Positions 1-6,521 of a stretch of DNA of 20,616 nucleotides are shown in pieces. The stretch lies in assembly GCA_002502785.1 (NCBI GenBank), contig DAQG01000019.1, positions 1-20,616 on the forward strand. Reading direction: 5' to 3'. Position 1 is the first letter of the stretch. Every line of letters begins with the position of its first letter. A program made the position numbers and the translations under genes. The notes beneath the pieces were generated by a model. It did no database searches. It was not told where the DNA came from and saw only the letters and a list, made by a program, of their open reading frames with translations. This stretch comes from Methanothrix harundinacea (lineage in GTDB: Archaea; Halobacteriota; Methanosarcinia; Methanotrichales; Methanotrichaceae).

Positions 1-591
1 ATCACATTCGGCACGCTGCCCCCTCTCTGGGGCAATAGGTTGTGCATCAGATGGCGTTTCTCCCGCATTCGGAAATTCTTTTTTTATTTTAATAATAAAT
101 TCCAATATCCTGTTTTTCACTGTATCTATAATTCCAGCAATTGTGCTGACAGAAACAACATTATAAGCATTCAGGCACCAATAATCTTCATACACTTTAT
201 AGCGCAAAATATAGGCAAAATCAGAAGACAATGAGAATTTTAATGTGTTTTTTTCATCATTGTTTATTTCATGAATTAAAATACTTATAGGTTGTCTAAG
301 GTATAATTTTGCTGCATATTCGCGATATTCCTCTGGAACCGTGTAAGATGGAATGGGATAATTATTCAACATACGGAATCCATCAGTAAAATTGCCATAG
401 GAATCCGTTCTAATAATGCGATAAGAAGGCAGATGATCCCTATCAGGATAACCATTCAACTCATAACTAACCCATGTCTCAAAATCTTCGTTACCTAGAT
501 GCGATGCAAGCACCATACATTTCCTCAACAGGTTAGCGATATCCAACTTGGAATCAAGTGTATCAGCTTGTATCTCACTGAGCAGTGACAT
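1..591 (-). CDS. AbiTii-domain protein, putative abortive infection, 3' end cut by window edge
   Basis: The frame is open from an ATG at 591 to the left edge, 197 codons with no stop, so the gene is partial. The N-terminus (residues 1-60) reads MSLLSEIQADTLDSKLDIAN, then LLRKCMVLASHLGNEDF, then WVSYELNGYP and LPSYRI. That order (short helix, LLRKC..LA..LGN, W...ELNGYP, LP.YR) matches the AbiTii domain as I recall it, a domain assigned to abortive-infection/defence proteins by comparative genomics. Its biochemical role is not established to my knowledge. The rest (residues 60-197) is less conserved and ends in a Pro/Glu-rich linker, so a second domain may lie beyond the edge. Codons are strongly A/T-ending, unlike every other gene here, which suggests horizontal acquisition. 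A TATA-like GATTAATATTC at 623-633 could give a short leader. The family call is from memory of the motif. Confidence 0.75.
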   Translation of the reverse strand, partial: MSLLSEIQADTLDSKLDIANLLRKCMVLASHLGNEDFETWVSYELNGYPDRDHLPSYRIIRTDSYGNFTDGFRMLNNYPIPSYTVPEEYREYAAKLYLRQPISILIHEINNDEKNTLKFSLSSDFAYILRYKVYEDYWCLNAYNVVSVSTIAGIIDTVKNRILEFIIKIKKEFPNAGETPSDAQPIAPERGQRAECD

Positions 592-622
592 AAGTATCTC
601 AAAGAACACAAACAGACTACAT

Positions 623-633
623 GAATATTAATC
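623..633 (-). promoter_or_regulatory. Candidate TATA box for the AbiTii gene
   Basis: On the minus strand the sequence is GATTAATATTC, A/T-only in its core, about 32 nt upstream of the ATG at 591. Transcription would start near 600-605 and give a leader of about 10-15 nt. The surrounding DNA is AT-rich, so a chance match is quite possible. Confidence 0.3.
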
Positions 634-670
634 TAGCGCATTTGACATGATAGCCGATTTTTCTGTTTGA

Positions 671-1174
671 TTACACTCTCCGCTTGTTGGTACGCCCTTT
701 CTTGACCTCGAAGACGTAGGTCTTCTCCTCTTCGACCTCGTGCCAGAGGTTTCGGTAGTAGTCCTCCTTCCACTCTGCAAAACCGTCATCGAATTCCGGA
801 TCTTTCTCGTCGATGTGTATTAAAAAGCCCCTCTCGGAGTGGGGGGCGCAGAGCTTGAGCTTCTCCATACTGCTTTTTATGCTCGATCGGTCGTAGGGCT
901 TCGTTTTGCCCCCTTCCCTCGTGATAGTCAGCAGCTCGATGACCACGAGGCACTCATCGCCCTTGAATATCGAGATCGCTGGACAGGAGTCGCCGACGGG
1001 GTGGTTAACCAGCATCGTCATTATTTTATTTTTATCTGTATGCGCACGGAGGTGGTGATAGAGAGAGGCCAAAAAATCGTCTTCCTTCTCGATCTTTCCG
1101 CTGCAAAAGTCCTCTACGGACCCCTTAAACGCGTCCACGACGCTTCTTTCGAACTTGCTTACCCGAGCAGGCAT
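671..1174 (-). CDS. Uncharacterised protein, possible inactive PD-(D/E)XK nuclease relative
   Basis: This 167-aa protein starts at an ATG preceded by GGAGAGATGAGAG, a usable ribosome site. I do not recognise it with certainty. Residues 29-44 form a helix rich in E/D followed by YHHLR. Residues 65-82 read PAISIF, KGDE, CLVVIELL, and residues 116-123 read GFLIHIDE. The spacing (acidic helix, P-D-I-S-I strand, IELK strand, then a GYFIHI-type strand) resembles PD-(D/E)XK nuclease-fold proteins. Here the metal-binding Asp would be Ala66 and the Lys would be Leu82, with only Glu80 kept, so a catalytically dead relative is my inference. The C-terminus is basic (KKGRTNKRRV). It lies upstream of the AbiTii gene on the same strand with a 79-bp gap. 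Its base composition resembles the main chromosome rather than the AbiTii gene. Confidence 0.6.
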   Translation of the reverse strand: MPARVSKFERSVVDAFKGSVEDFCSGKIEKEDDFLASLYHHLRAHTDKNKIMTMLVNHPVGDSCPAISIFKGDECLVVIELLTITREGGKTKPYDRSSIKSSMEKLKLCAPHSERGFLIHIDEKDPEFDDGFAEWKEDYYRNLWHEVEEEKTYVFEVKKGRTNKRRV

Positions 1175-1324
1175 CTCTCATCTCTCCTTCGCTTCTGCAA
1201 TGTGGTTTTCCAAACTACTAAAAACTAACTTGATAATTGTCGGAACGATATCGAAGCCTGCTCGGAAGGTTTTTCATCCATGTGAGGGCGGATAGTGGTT
1301 GAGAGATGCAGGTGGAGAAGTTCG

Positions 1325-1334
1325 ATATAATATC
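1325..1334 (+). promoter_or_regulatory. Candidate TATA box for the HI0933 flavoprotein gene
   Basis: The sequence GATATAATAT lies about 53-62 nt upstream of the GTG at 1387. A start of transcription about 25 nt downstream would fall near 1355, inside the longest possible reading frame that begins with ATG at 1306. This supports 1387 as the translation start. Confidence 0.35.
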
Positions 1335-1386
1335 CCAAAATCGTGATAAAGAGCGGTACAAGGGGTCTGATAAAGAGGCTGGCGAA

Positions 1387-2625
1387 GTGCTCGATCTCGT
1401 CGTGATCGGAGCGGGCCCTGCCGGACTCTTCTGCGCCATAAACTCCTCGGAGAAGGACAGAAAGATTCTCATCGTGGAGAAGAAGAAATCACCGGGCCGA
1501 AAGCTTCTCGTCTCCGGATCGGGCCGCTGCAACATAACTCACGACGGGGAGATCAGGGCCTTCCTCGACCATTACGGAGAAGCCGGCCGTTTCCTCCGCC
1601 CGGCCCTTTTGGGCTTTACTAATCGCGATCTCGTCGCATTCTTCGAGGATAGAGGGTTAGGCATGATCAGGCAGGAGGGAGGTAAAGTATTCCCAGAGAC
1701 CCAGAGGTCCCGGGACGTGTTGAAGGTCCTGATCGAGGAGTGCGAGGCCCGGAACGTCGGTATCGTGTGCGCAAAGATGGTGACGTCCATCGCAAAGTCG
1801 GGTGACGAGTTTCTGGTGGCCTGTGGTGATGAAACGTATCGATCTCGCTTTCTGGTCATCGCTGCAGGAGGGCGCTCATATCCCGCCACGGGCTCGACCG
1901 GCGACGGCTATGATTTCGCAAAAAGCCTTGGCCACACCATCGCCGAGATCGGGCCAGCCCTCGCCCCGGTTCGCATAAAGGACTACCTTTTCTTCGATCT
2001 GGCTGGGATATCCCTTCCAAACGCCGAGGTCTCGATATCCAGGGGCAAAAAGGTGAAGATGCACCACGGGGACGTCCTCTTCACCCACGATGGGCTCTCG
2101 GGCCCCGGGATCCTCGACCTATCCAGGTACATCCGGGTCGGGGACGTCCTGAAAATCTCTTTCGTCGGGGCCAAAAAAAGGGAGGATCTGGAGCGATGGC
2201 TTTTGGGGAGATCGAGGGAAGACGGCGCAAGAAATTTGAGGTTGGTGTTGGCGGACCTGGGCCTTCCCGCCAGGCTTGCGTCAAGGGTCCTTGAGATCTT
2301 GGGGATTCCTCAAGACCTGAAATGCGCCCAGATGACGAGAGAGATGAGGATCGCCCTCGCCGACCATTTGACCGGGTTTCCCATGGTGGTGGAAGAGCTC
2401 GGAGGTTTTGATTCGGCCATGGTCACCAGAGGCGGGGTGAGCCTCGAGGAGGTCGACTCGAAGACGATGGAGTCGAAGCTCGTCGAGGGGCTTTACTTCG
2501 CGGGCGAGGTACTGGACGTAGACGGTGACACCGGCGGTTACAACCTCCAGGCCGCCTTCTCGACGGGATTTCTGGCGGGCCGGAGCATAAGAAGACGATT
2601 GGAAGATCTGGAAGGAGCAAGGTGA
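1387..2625 (+). CDS. HI0933/YhiN-family NAD(P)/FAD-dependent oxidoreductase
   Basis: A flavoprotein of the HI0933-like family (E. coli YhiN relatives), predicted cytosolic; its physiological substrate is unknown. The N-terminal dinucleotide-binding fold reads VVIGAGPAGLF. It is followed by the family signature KLLVSGSGRCNITHD, a central GGRSYPATGSTGDGY, and a C-terminal FAD contact GLYFAGEVLDVDGDTGGYN with LQAAFSTGFLAGR. The longest frame starts with ATG at 1306, but I prefer the GTG at 1387: GAGG at 1375-1378 is 8 nt upstream, the product then starts right before the Rossmann strand, and a TATA-like sequence lies at 1325-1334. From 1387 the product is 412 aa, close to the usual length of about 400. 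The next gene, a hydrolase, begins within 43 bp on the same strand. Confidence 0.9.
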   Translation: MLDLVVIGAGPAGLFCAINSSEKDRKILIVEKKKSPGRKLLVSGSGRCNITHDGEIRAFLDHYGEAGRFLRPALLGFTNRDLVAFFEDRGLGMIRQEGGKVFPETQRSRDVLKVLIEECEARNVGIVCAKMVTSIAKSGDEFLVACGDETYRSRFLVIAAGGRSYPATGSTGDGYDFAKSLGHTIAEIGPALAPVRIKDYLFFDLAGISLPNAEVSISRGKKVKMHHGDVLFTHDGLSGPGILDLSRYIRVGDVLKISFVGAKKREDLERWLLGRSREDGARNLRLVLADLGLPARLASRVLEILGIPQDLKCAQMTREMRIALADHLTGFPMVVEELGGFDSAMVTRGGVSLEEVDSKTMESKLVEGLYFAGEVLDVDGDTGGYNLQAAFSTGFLAGRSIRRRLEDLEGAR

Positions 2626-2667
2626 ATCTTGCGCCGATTAAAACATCCAGCAAAGTCGAGAATCGAT

Positions 2668-3459
2668 ATGGATAATCTCAGAAGATATGGAAAGCCCCCT
2701 TACGACGTGGTCGTCGTCCACGGCGGCCCGGGCGCTCGGGGAGAGATTGCTCCGATGACGCGAAAGCTATCGTCCAGATGGGGCGTTCTGGAACCGTTCC
2801 AAACGGCGACGTCGGTTGATGGACAGGTCGAAGAGCTGAAGACGACTCTGGAGATGGCGGGCGACCTTCCCGCAACGCTTATAGGCTTTTCCTGGGGCGC
2901 GTGGCTTGGTTTCATATTTGCCGCCAGTTATCCCAAAATGGTCAAAAAACTGATACTCGTCGGGAGCGGCCCCTTCGAGGAGAGGTACGCCGCCAGTATC
3001 GCAGAGACCAGATTGAGCCGCCTGAGCGAGGAGGAGATGGTGGAGGTCGAGTTTATAGTTCGAATCCTGGATAGCTCTGAGAATGTCGGGGCGGAAGAAA
3101 AGAACGCGGCTTTGGCGCGGATGGGTGCGTTATTCTCAAAGATCGATGCATACGACCCAGCTGCATACGAGCCCGTCGATGTTGAGTTGCGGGCGGATAT
3201 ATTTCAGGCCGTTTGGAAGGAGGCAGCTCGATTGAGGAGGAGCGGAAAGCTCCTGGAGCCGGGAAAAGCTATCGAGTGCCCAGTGGTTGCAATCCACGGC
3301 GACAGTGACCCACATCCCGCAGAGGGGGTAAAGCGCCCTCTCTCAGCCGTTTTGAAGAGCTTTAGGTTCGTCCTGCTTGAGAAATGTGGGCATGAACCGT
3401 GGATCGAGAGGAGAGCGAGAGAGAAATTTTTCGATATCTTGGAAGAAGAGTTGGAATGA
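2668..3459 (+). CDS. Alpha/beta hydrolase fold protein
   Basis: A 263-aa alpha/beta hydrolase with a complete predicted catalytic set. The oxyanion-side motif VVVVHGGPG is at residues 14-22, the nucleophile elbow GFSWGAW has Ser75, the acid is probably Asp214 (or Asp212) in HGDSDPHP, and the base is His242 in CGHEPW. The substrate cannot be read from the sequence; esterase, peptidase and haloperoxidase-like activities are all possible. I chose ATG at 2668 because the protein then starts MDNLRRYGKPPYDVV, directly at the first strand. A TTG at 2629 is in frame and has AGGTGA just upstream, giving a 276-aa form. The gene follows the flavoprotein closely and may be cotranscribed with it. Confidence 0.85.
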   Translation: MDNLRRYGKPPYDVVVVHGGPGARGEIAPMTRKLSSRWGVLEPFQTATSVDGQVEELKTTLEMAGDLPATLIGFSWGAWLGFIFAASYPKMVKKLILVGSGPFEERYAASIAETRLSRLSEEEMVEVEFIVRILDSSENVGAEEKNAALARMGALFSKIDAYDPAAYEPVDVELRADIFQAVWKEAARLRRSGKLLEPGKAIECPVVAIHGDSDPHPAEGVKRPLSAVLKSFRFVLLEKCGHEPWIERRAREKFFDILEEELE

Positions 3460-3527
3460 CGTTCATCTTTGCTACCTTTCCATCCGGATCGCCATCTATA
3501 TCTTAATTAAAAAACAAAATATTTCGC

Positions 3528-3887
3528 ATGCCCAGAGTGATTCATTTCGAGATCGCCATAGATAAGCCCGACCGTGCCGTGAAGTTCTATACCGAGGTCT
3601 TCGGCTGGAAGGTGGAAAAATGGGAGCCGGTGAACTACTGGCTCGTCCACACCGGCGAGGGTCCTGGGATCGACGGAGCCCTCAAGATGCGGGATAGGCC
3701 CAACGAGAGCACCACAAACACCGTGGAGGTCCCGTCCCTGGAGGAGTTCATGGCTAAGGTCGCCGAGAAGGGCGGCGAGGTGATCACCGAAAAGATGACG
3801 ATACCCGGGGTAGGGTATTTCGCTCAATGCAGAGACACTGAAGGAAACGTCTTCGGCATAATGGAGAGCGACGAGTCAGCCCGTTGA
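3528..3887 (+). CDS. VOC-superfamily (glyoxalase/bleomycin-resistance fold) protein
   Basis: A 119-aa single-domain protein with the typical opening IHFEIAIDKPDRAVKFYTEV followed by FGW, and the closing GYFAQCRDTEGNVFGIME. The possible metal ligands at family positions are His6 and Glu113. A single betaalphabetabetabeta pair of this size normally dimerises to build the active site. Substrate is unknown; the group includes lyases, dioxygenases and resistance proteins, so the glyoxalase name means fold only. The start ATG follows an A/T-rich run (CTATATCTTAATTAAAAAAC, 3494-3513) that could serve as TATA element. No strong ribosome site is seen, so a short-leader or leaderless transcript is plausible. 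Confidence 0.85.
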   Translation: MPRVIHFEIAIDKPDRAVKFYTEVFGWKVEKWEPVNYWLVHTGEGPGIDGALKMRDRPNESTTNTVEVPSLEEFMAKVAEKGGEVITEKMTIPGVGYFAQCRDTEGNVFGIMESDESAR

Positions 3888-3920
3888 GGCCAACCGACGC
3901 CGCCAAAGCTTATGCTGAAG

Positions 3921-3948
3921 GGCTGCTTCCGCCGACGGCGGGACAGCC
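3921..3948. terminator. GC-rich hairpin between convergent genes
   Basis: An inverted repeat GGCTG (3921-3925) with CAGCC (3944-3948) encloses a second stem, CCGCC (3929-3933) with GGCGG (3937-3941), loop GAC. It sits in the 73-bp gap between the VOC gene (+) and the small unknown gene (-). There is no T-run, so a terminator role is inferred from position only. Confidence 0.35.
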
Positions 3949-3960
3949 AGCCACGACGGC

Positions 3961-4197
3961 TCAATACTTCTCGAGGAACCACTTCTTATCGAAATCTTTG
4001 ATCTGCTTGACGGTGGTCTCCGGCTTCCAGACCACAACCATGGCGATGTCCCTTTCCATGTCGATCATATTGTACAGCTCGTACTTCACAAAGGCCGGAA
4101 CGGTGTAGGCTGTGAGGGCTACCTTCTTTGCATCTTCGATGAACTCGTCGTAAAGCTCTTTTCTGATTATGTAGGTGCTGTCAAAACTATCCTCCAT
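3961..4197 (-). CDS. Small uncharacterised protein, 78 aa
   Basis: I do not recognise this gene. From ATG at 4197 it encodes 78 aa, starting MEDSFDSTYIIRKELYDEF and rich in charged and aromatic residues; it has no membrane segment, signal peptide or Cys pair. A middle strand (DIAMVVVWKPE, about residues 53-63) suggests a small alpha/beta fold. The longer frame from 4269 adds 24 residues encoded by AT-rich upstream DNA. I prefer 4197 because GAGGTGA at 4202-4208 forms an excellent ribosome site just before it. Possible TATA elements are TTTATATT (4213-4220), which is very close to the start, and ATTAAATC (4247-4254). It lies downstream of the cupin gene on the same strand but seems to have its own promoter. 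Confidence 0.7.
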   Translation of the reverse strand: MEDSFDSTYIIRKELYDEFIEDAKKVALTAYTVPAFVKYELYNMIDMERDIAMVVVWKPETTVKQIKDFDKKWFLEKY

Positions 4198-4303
4198 GAT
4201 TTTCACCTCAAGAATATAAATTGCGGCCCAATCTACTAAAACTTTTTGATTTAATAGATTTGCGAGCATCCGGCCTCAGCCCCGATATGAGATGATGGTC
4301 CCT

Positions 4304-4672
4304 TCAGGCCAGCTCTTCGTCCTCTTCGCGCCAGGCGGGGTATACGATGCATAGGAAGGTCAGGGAATAATCGCCCATGTTCTCGATCAGCTGGTTTGAG
4401 CCCGGCGGGATGTAGATCGCCTGCCCAGATCGTACATCGGCCGATTCGCCGTCGATCTTCATCCTGCCCTGCCCTTCAAGGATGAAGTAGACTTCAGAAG
4501 AGGTCTTGAGACGGTGGGACTTTGAGGCCTCGCCGGGCCCGAGTCGGGCGTGAGCGATGCTGTATCCCATATCCAGGTCTTCGCTCTCTTGGCCTGGATG
4601 TAGAAGCTCGCAGATATCGGTTCCATCAAGGGCTACAAGCCGCGGACAGTTTATAAGGTCCTTTATGAACAT
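4304..4672 (-). CDS. Cupin-domain protein
   Basis: A 122-aa single-cupin protein. Cupin motif 1 is GEASKSHRLKTSSEVYFILE followed by GQG, with His53 and Glu60. Motif 2 is GQAIYIPPGSNQLIEN, where the usual His is Gln94. The C-terminus LCIVYPAWREEDEE is typical of a group of small archaeal cupins as I remember them. The reduced ligand set (one His, one Glu, Gln instead of His) leaves open whether it binds metal. The start is ATG at 4672 because GGGTGAG lies 4 nt upstream; the longer TTG form at 4684 would begin inside that site. It is the third gene of a tight minus-strand group, 31 bp after the deaminase. Substrate is unknown. Confidence 0.85.
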   Translation of the reverse strand: MFIKDLINCPRLVALDGTDICELLHPGQESEDLDMGYSIAHARLGPGEASKSHRLKTSSEVYFILEGQGRMKIDGESADVRSGQAIYIPPGSNQLIENMGDYSLTFLCIVYPAWREEDEELA

Positions 4673-4703
4673 ATTCTCACCCAACTCGCACCAGATGGCG
4701 CCA

Positions 4704-5162
4704 TCAAAATATCTCCGGGCTGCACTCAGCCAGAAACTCGTCCCAGAGCCCAGGTCGTCTCCTGATGAATTCAGCCAACAGATCCTTGCACTCTGCCAGG
4801 TCCAGGTCGACGACCTCGATCCCGTGCGATTCCATGAAATCTCTTGCTTCAGGGGCGCTCTCGGCCTCTCCCGCTACGATCCTCTTTATACCGAACTGGA
4901 CCGCGGCTCCTGCGCAGAGGTAGCAGGGCATCATCGTCGAGTACAAAGTCGTGCCGATGTAGCCCCCTGTGAGCCTCGCGTTTCTTAGGCAGTCAATCTC
5001 GGCGTGCATAAGCTGATCAGAGTCCTGAACCCGGCGGTTGCGTCCTCTGCCGATAATTTTTCCATCCTCCACCAGGACCGCGCCTATGGGAACACCGCCC
5101 TCGGCAAGGCCCCCCCTCGCCTCATCGATGGCGGCTCTAATGAACTCATCGTCTGATGTCAT
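4704..5162 (-). CDS. Cytosine/nucleoside deaminase, Fcy1-like zinc enzyme
   Basis: A 152-aa member of the CMP/dCMP-type deaminase superfamily. The zinc site is complete: His53 and catalytic Glu55 in MHAEIDCL, and Cys80 and Cys83 in MMPCYLCAGA. The opening EGGVPIGAVLVEDGKIIGRG and the C-terminal EFIRRRPGLWDEFLAE resemble yeast cytosine deaminase (Fcy1), whose tail is similar, more than they resemble tRNA adenosine deaminase TadA. Cytosine or a related pyrimidine/pterin base as substrate is therefore an inference. The ATG at 5162 and an in-frame TTG at 5171 are both served by GGAGGGAG just upstream. It lies 28 bp after the saccharopine-dehydrogenase-like gene and 31 bp before the cupin, which suggests one transcript. 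Confidence 0.88.
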   Translation of the reverse strand: MTSDDEFIRAAIDEARGGLAEGGVPIGAVLVEDGKIIGRGRNRRVQDSDQLMHAEIDCLRNARLTGGYIGTTLYSTMMPCYLCAGAAVQFGIKRIVAGEAESAPEARDFMESHGIEVVDLDLAECKDLLAEFIRRRPGLWDEFLAECSPEIF

Positions 5163-5190
5163 CTCGCTCAAACTCCCTCCGGCGGAAGCT

Positions 5191-6303
5191 TCAAACCTCG
5201 CGGACCCCCACCTCTACTTTCGCCCCCATCATCTCCAGGTCGCCGACGAACCTGGCCGGATCGACGGCGTGACCCATCATCCAAAGGCCGGGCTTCTTCA
5301 GGCTGCCGTCCAGATACTGTACGAGGAAGGCGGCTACGGGCATCGCCGTGAACTCGTAGACGTCGTCGTGCAACGCCGTCATCCTGACCGAGATTTTCTC
5401 TCCGTTCTTCTCCCCATCAGCCTCCAGGACGAAGGCGACGGCCTCCCCCGGCGGGGTGAACCGCTTCGAACCCCAGACCATGAGCCTTGCAAGCTGGTTT
5501 CTCCCTAGTCCCTTTTTCATCTTGCCTAGGGCGAAGGCGAGAGGCGTCACCACGTAGTCGACAAACCAGTTCAGTCCGGCGACGTAAACTCCGAGTTCAT
5601 CGATCTCCAGCCGCTCCGGCAGCTGCCTCATCTCGGCCAGAGTGACTGGGTAGCAGGTCTTAACCCCCAGGGGCGGGCCGAAGTCGAACTTCCGGACGTC
5701 TCGATACCCGGCCCGCCTCCAATCGCCGTCCCTGAAGACCTCGGTGGAATAATCGCCGAGGGTGTCGACGAACTCCAGGACAGCGCCTCCGGGGTCGAAG
5801 TCGGTCTTCATGGCGACAGAGGCGGTTGCCTTTCTGTAGTTCGTGAAAAAAGTCCCGGCCCTCCGTACGAAGACCGAAGGAAGCCCCGGAAGAAATCCTG
5901 CCTGGGTCACGAAGGTCAGTCCCTCCCTCTCGATCTCCGGCGCGAGACCTCTGAGGATTTTCGCCACCCCCTGAGGGTAGTGTATGTCGAGATAATCGGC
6001 TCCTGCCTCGATGACGGCTTTTGCCGTCGTCTCGACGAAGGATGTAGTCGTCGCGGCCACGATCACGAGATCCGCCTTTCTGAAGGGCTCTCTAAGGGTT
6101 TTAGGATCGGCGGCGTCGGCAAAGGCCCAGGCGGCGCGGTTCCCGGAAAACTCGCGGTTCAGCTCCTCTGCGAAGGCTCTTGCCCTTTCTTTGCGCCTTC
6201 CCGCCACTATCAGGTCGGCTCGGGTGTTCTTGAGGATCGATCTCGATATGGCAGATCCGGCGCCTCCATACCCGCCCAGAACCAGGATAGTTTTGTCCGT
6301 CAC
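5191..6303 (-). CDS. Saccharopine dehydrogenase-like NAD(P)-binding protein
   Basis: A 371-aa protein with an N-terminal Rossmann fold. Residues 5-16 carry ILVLGGYGGAGS and residues 33-37 VAGRR, a sequence that favours NADP. The middle contains ADYLDIHYPQG and TQAGFLPGLPS, as in the saccharopine dehydrogenase/Sccpdh superfamily. The true reaction is unknown; family members include lysine-pathway enzymes, carboxynorspermidine dehydrogenase and many uncharacterised oxidoreductases. I start at GTG 6303 because GAGGGGG is just upstream and the protein then begins MTDKTILVLGGYG; the longer frame to 6333 adds ten residues across that ribosome site. It is the first gene of the deaminase-cupin group. 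The upstream gap shared with yjbQ holds a 14-bp perfect palindrome. Confidence 0.85.
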   Translation of the reverse strand: MTDKTILVLGGYGGAGSAISRSILKNTRADLIVAGRRKERARAFAEELNREFSGNRAAWAFADAADPKTLREPFRKADLVIVAATTTSFVETTAKAVIEAGADYLDIHYPQGVAKILRGLAPEIEREGLTFVTQAGFLPGLPSVFVRRAGTFFTNYRKATASVAMKTDFDPGGAVLEFVDTLGDYSTEVFRDGDWRRAGYRDVRKFDFGPPLGVKTCYPVTLAEMRQLPERLEIDELGVYVAGLNWFVDYVVTPLAFALGKMKKGLGRNQLARLMVWGSKRFTPPGEAVAFVLEADGEKNGEKISVRMTALHDDVYEFTAMPVAAFLVQYLDGSLKKPGLWMMGHAVDPARFVGDLEMMGAKVEVGVREV

Positions 6304-6404
6304 GAATCCCCCTCTTTTCCAAAGTTGGATCAATAGATCGATAACGGATTTCGACCTCTACATGTAAAGGGCTTTCGGATGTTCTCGCGGGGCGACGGCG
6401 ACGC

Positions 6405-6418
6405 CTCCAGATCTGGAG
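6405..6418. promoter_or_regulatory. 14-bp perfect palindrome in a divergent promoter region
   Basis: CTCCAGATCTGGAG is its own reverse complement. It lies in the 218-bp gap between two divergently transcribed genes, about 100 bp from each start. A dimeric regulator site is possible; the regulator is unknown and the function is inferred only from symmetry and position. Confidence 0.35.
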
Positions 6419-6466
6419 CCGAGGGTGGCGGCCGATTGAGCAGACGTTATCTTCTCGACCCGTTCG

Positions 6467-6475
6467 GCTTAAATT
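6467..6475 (+). promoter_or_regulatory. Candidate TATA box for yjbQ
   Basis: GCTTAAATT lies about 47-55 nt upstream of the ATG at 6522 and would place transcription start near 6495-6500. It is the only A/T-rich element in an otherwise GC-rich stretch. Confidence 0.35.
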
Positions 6476-6521
6476 CCCGTCATCTCATAGACTTCATCCG
6501 ACAGAAATTGAAGTGATCATA

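Noticed and set aside
40..234. 64-aa plus-strand frame at the left edge
   Set aside because: It is antisense to the long open AbiTii frame, is of low complexity and has no ribosome site.
839..1228. 129-aa plus-strand frame
   Set aside because: Shadow of the minus-strand 167-aa gene, whose start has a proper ribosome site and whose sequence looks protein-like.
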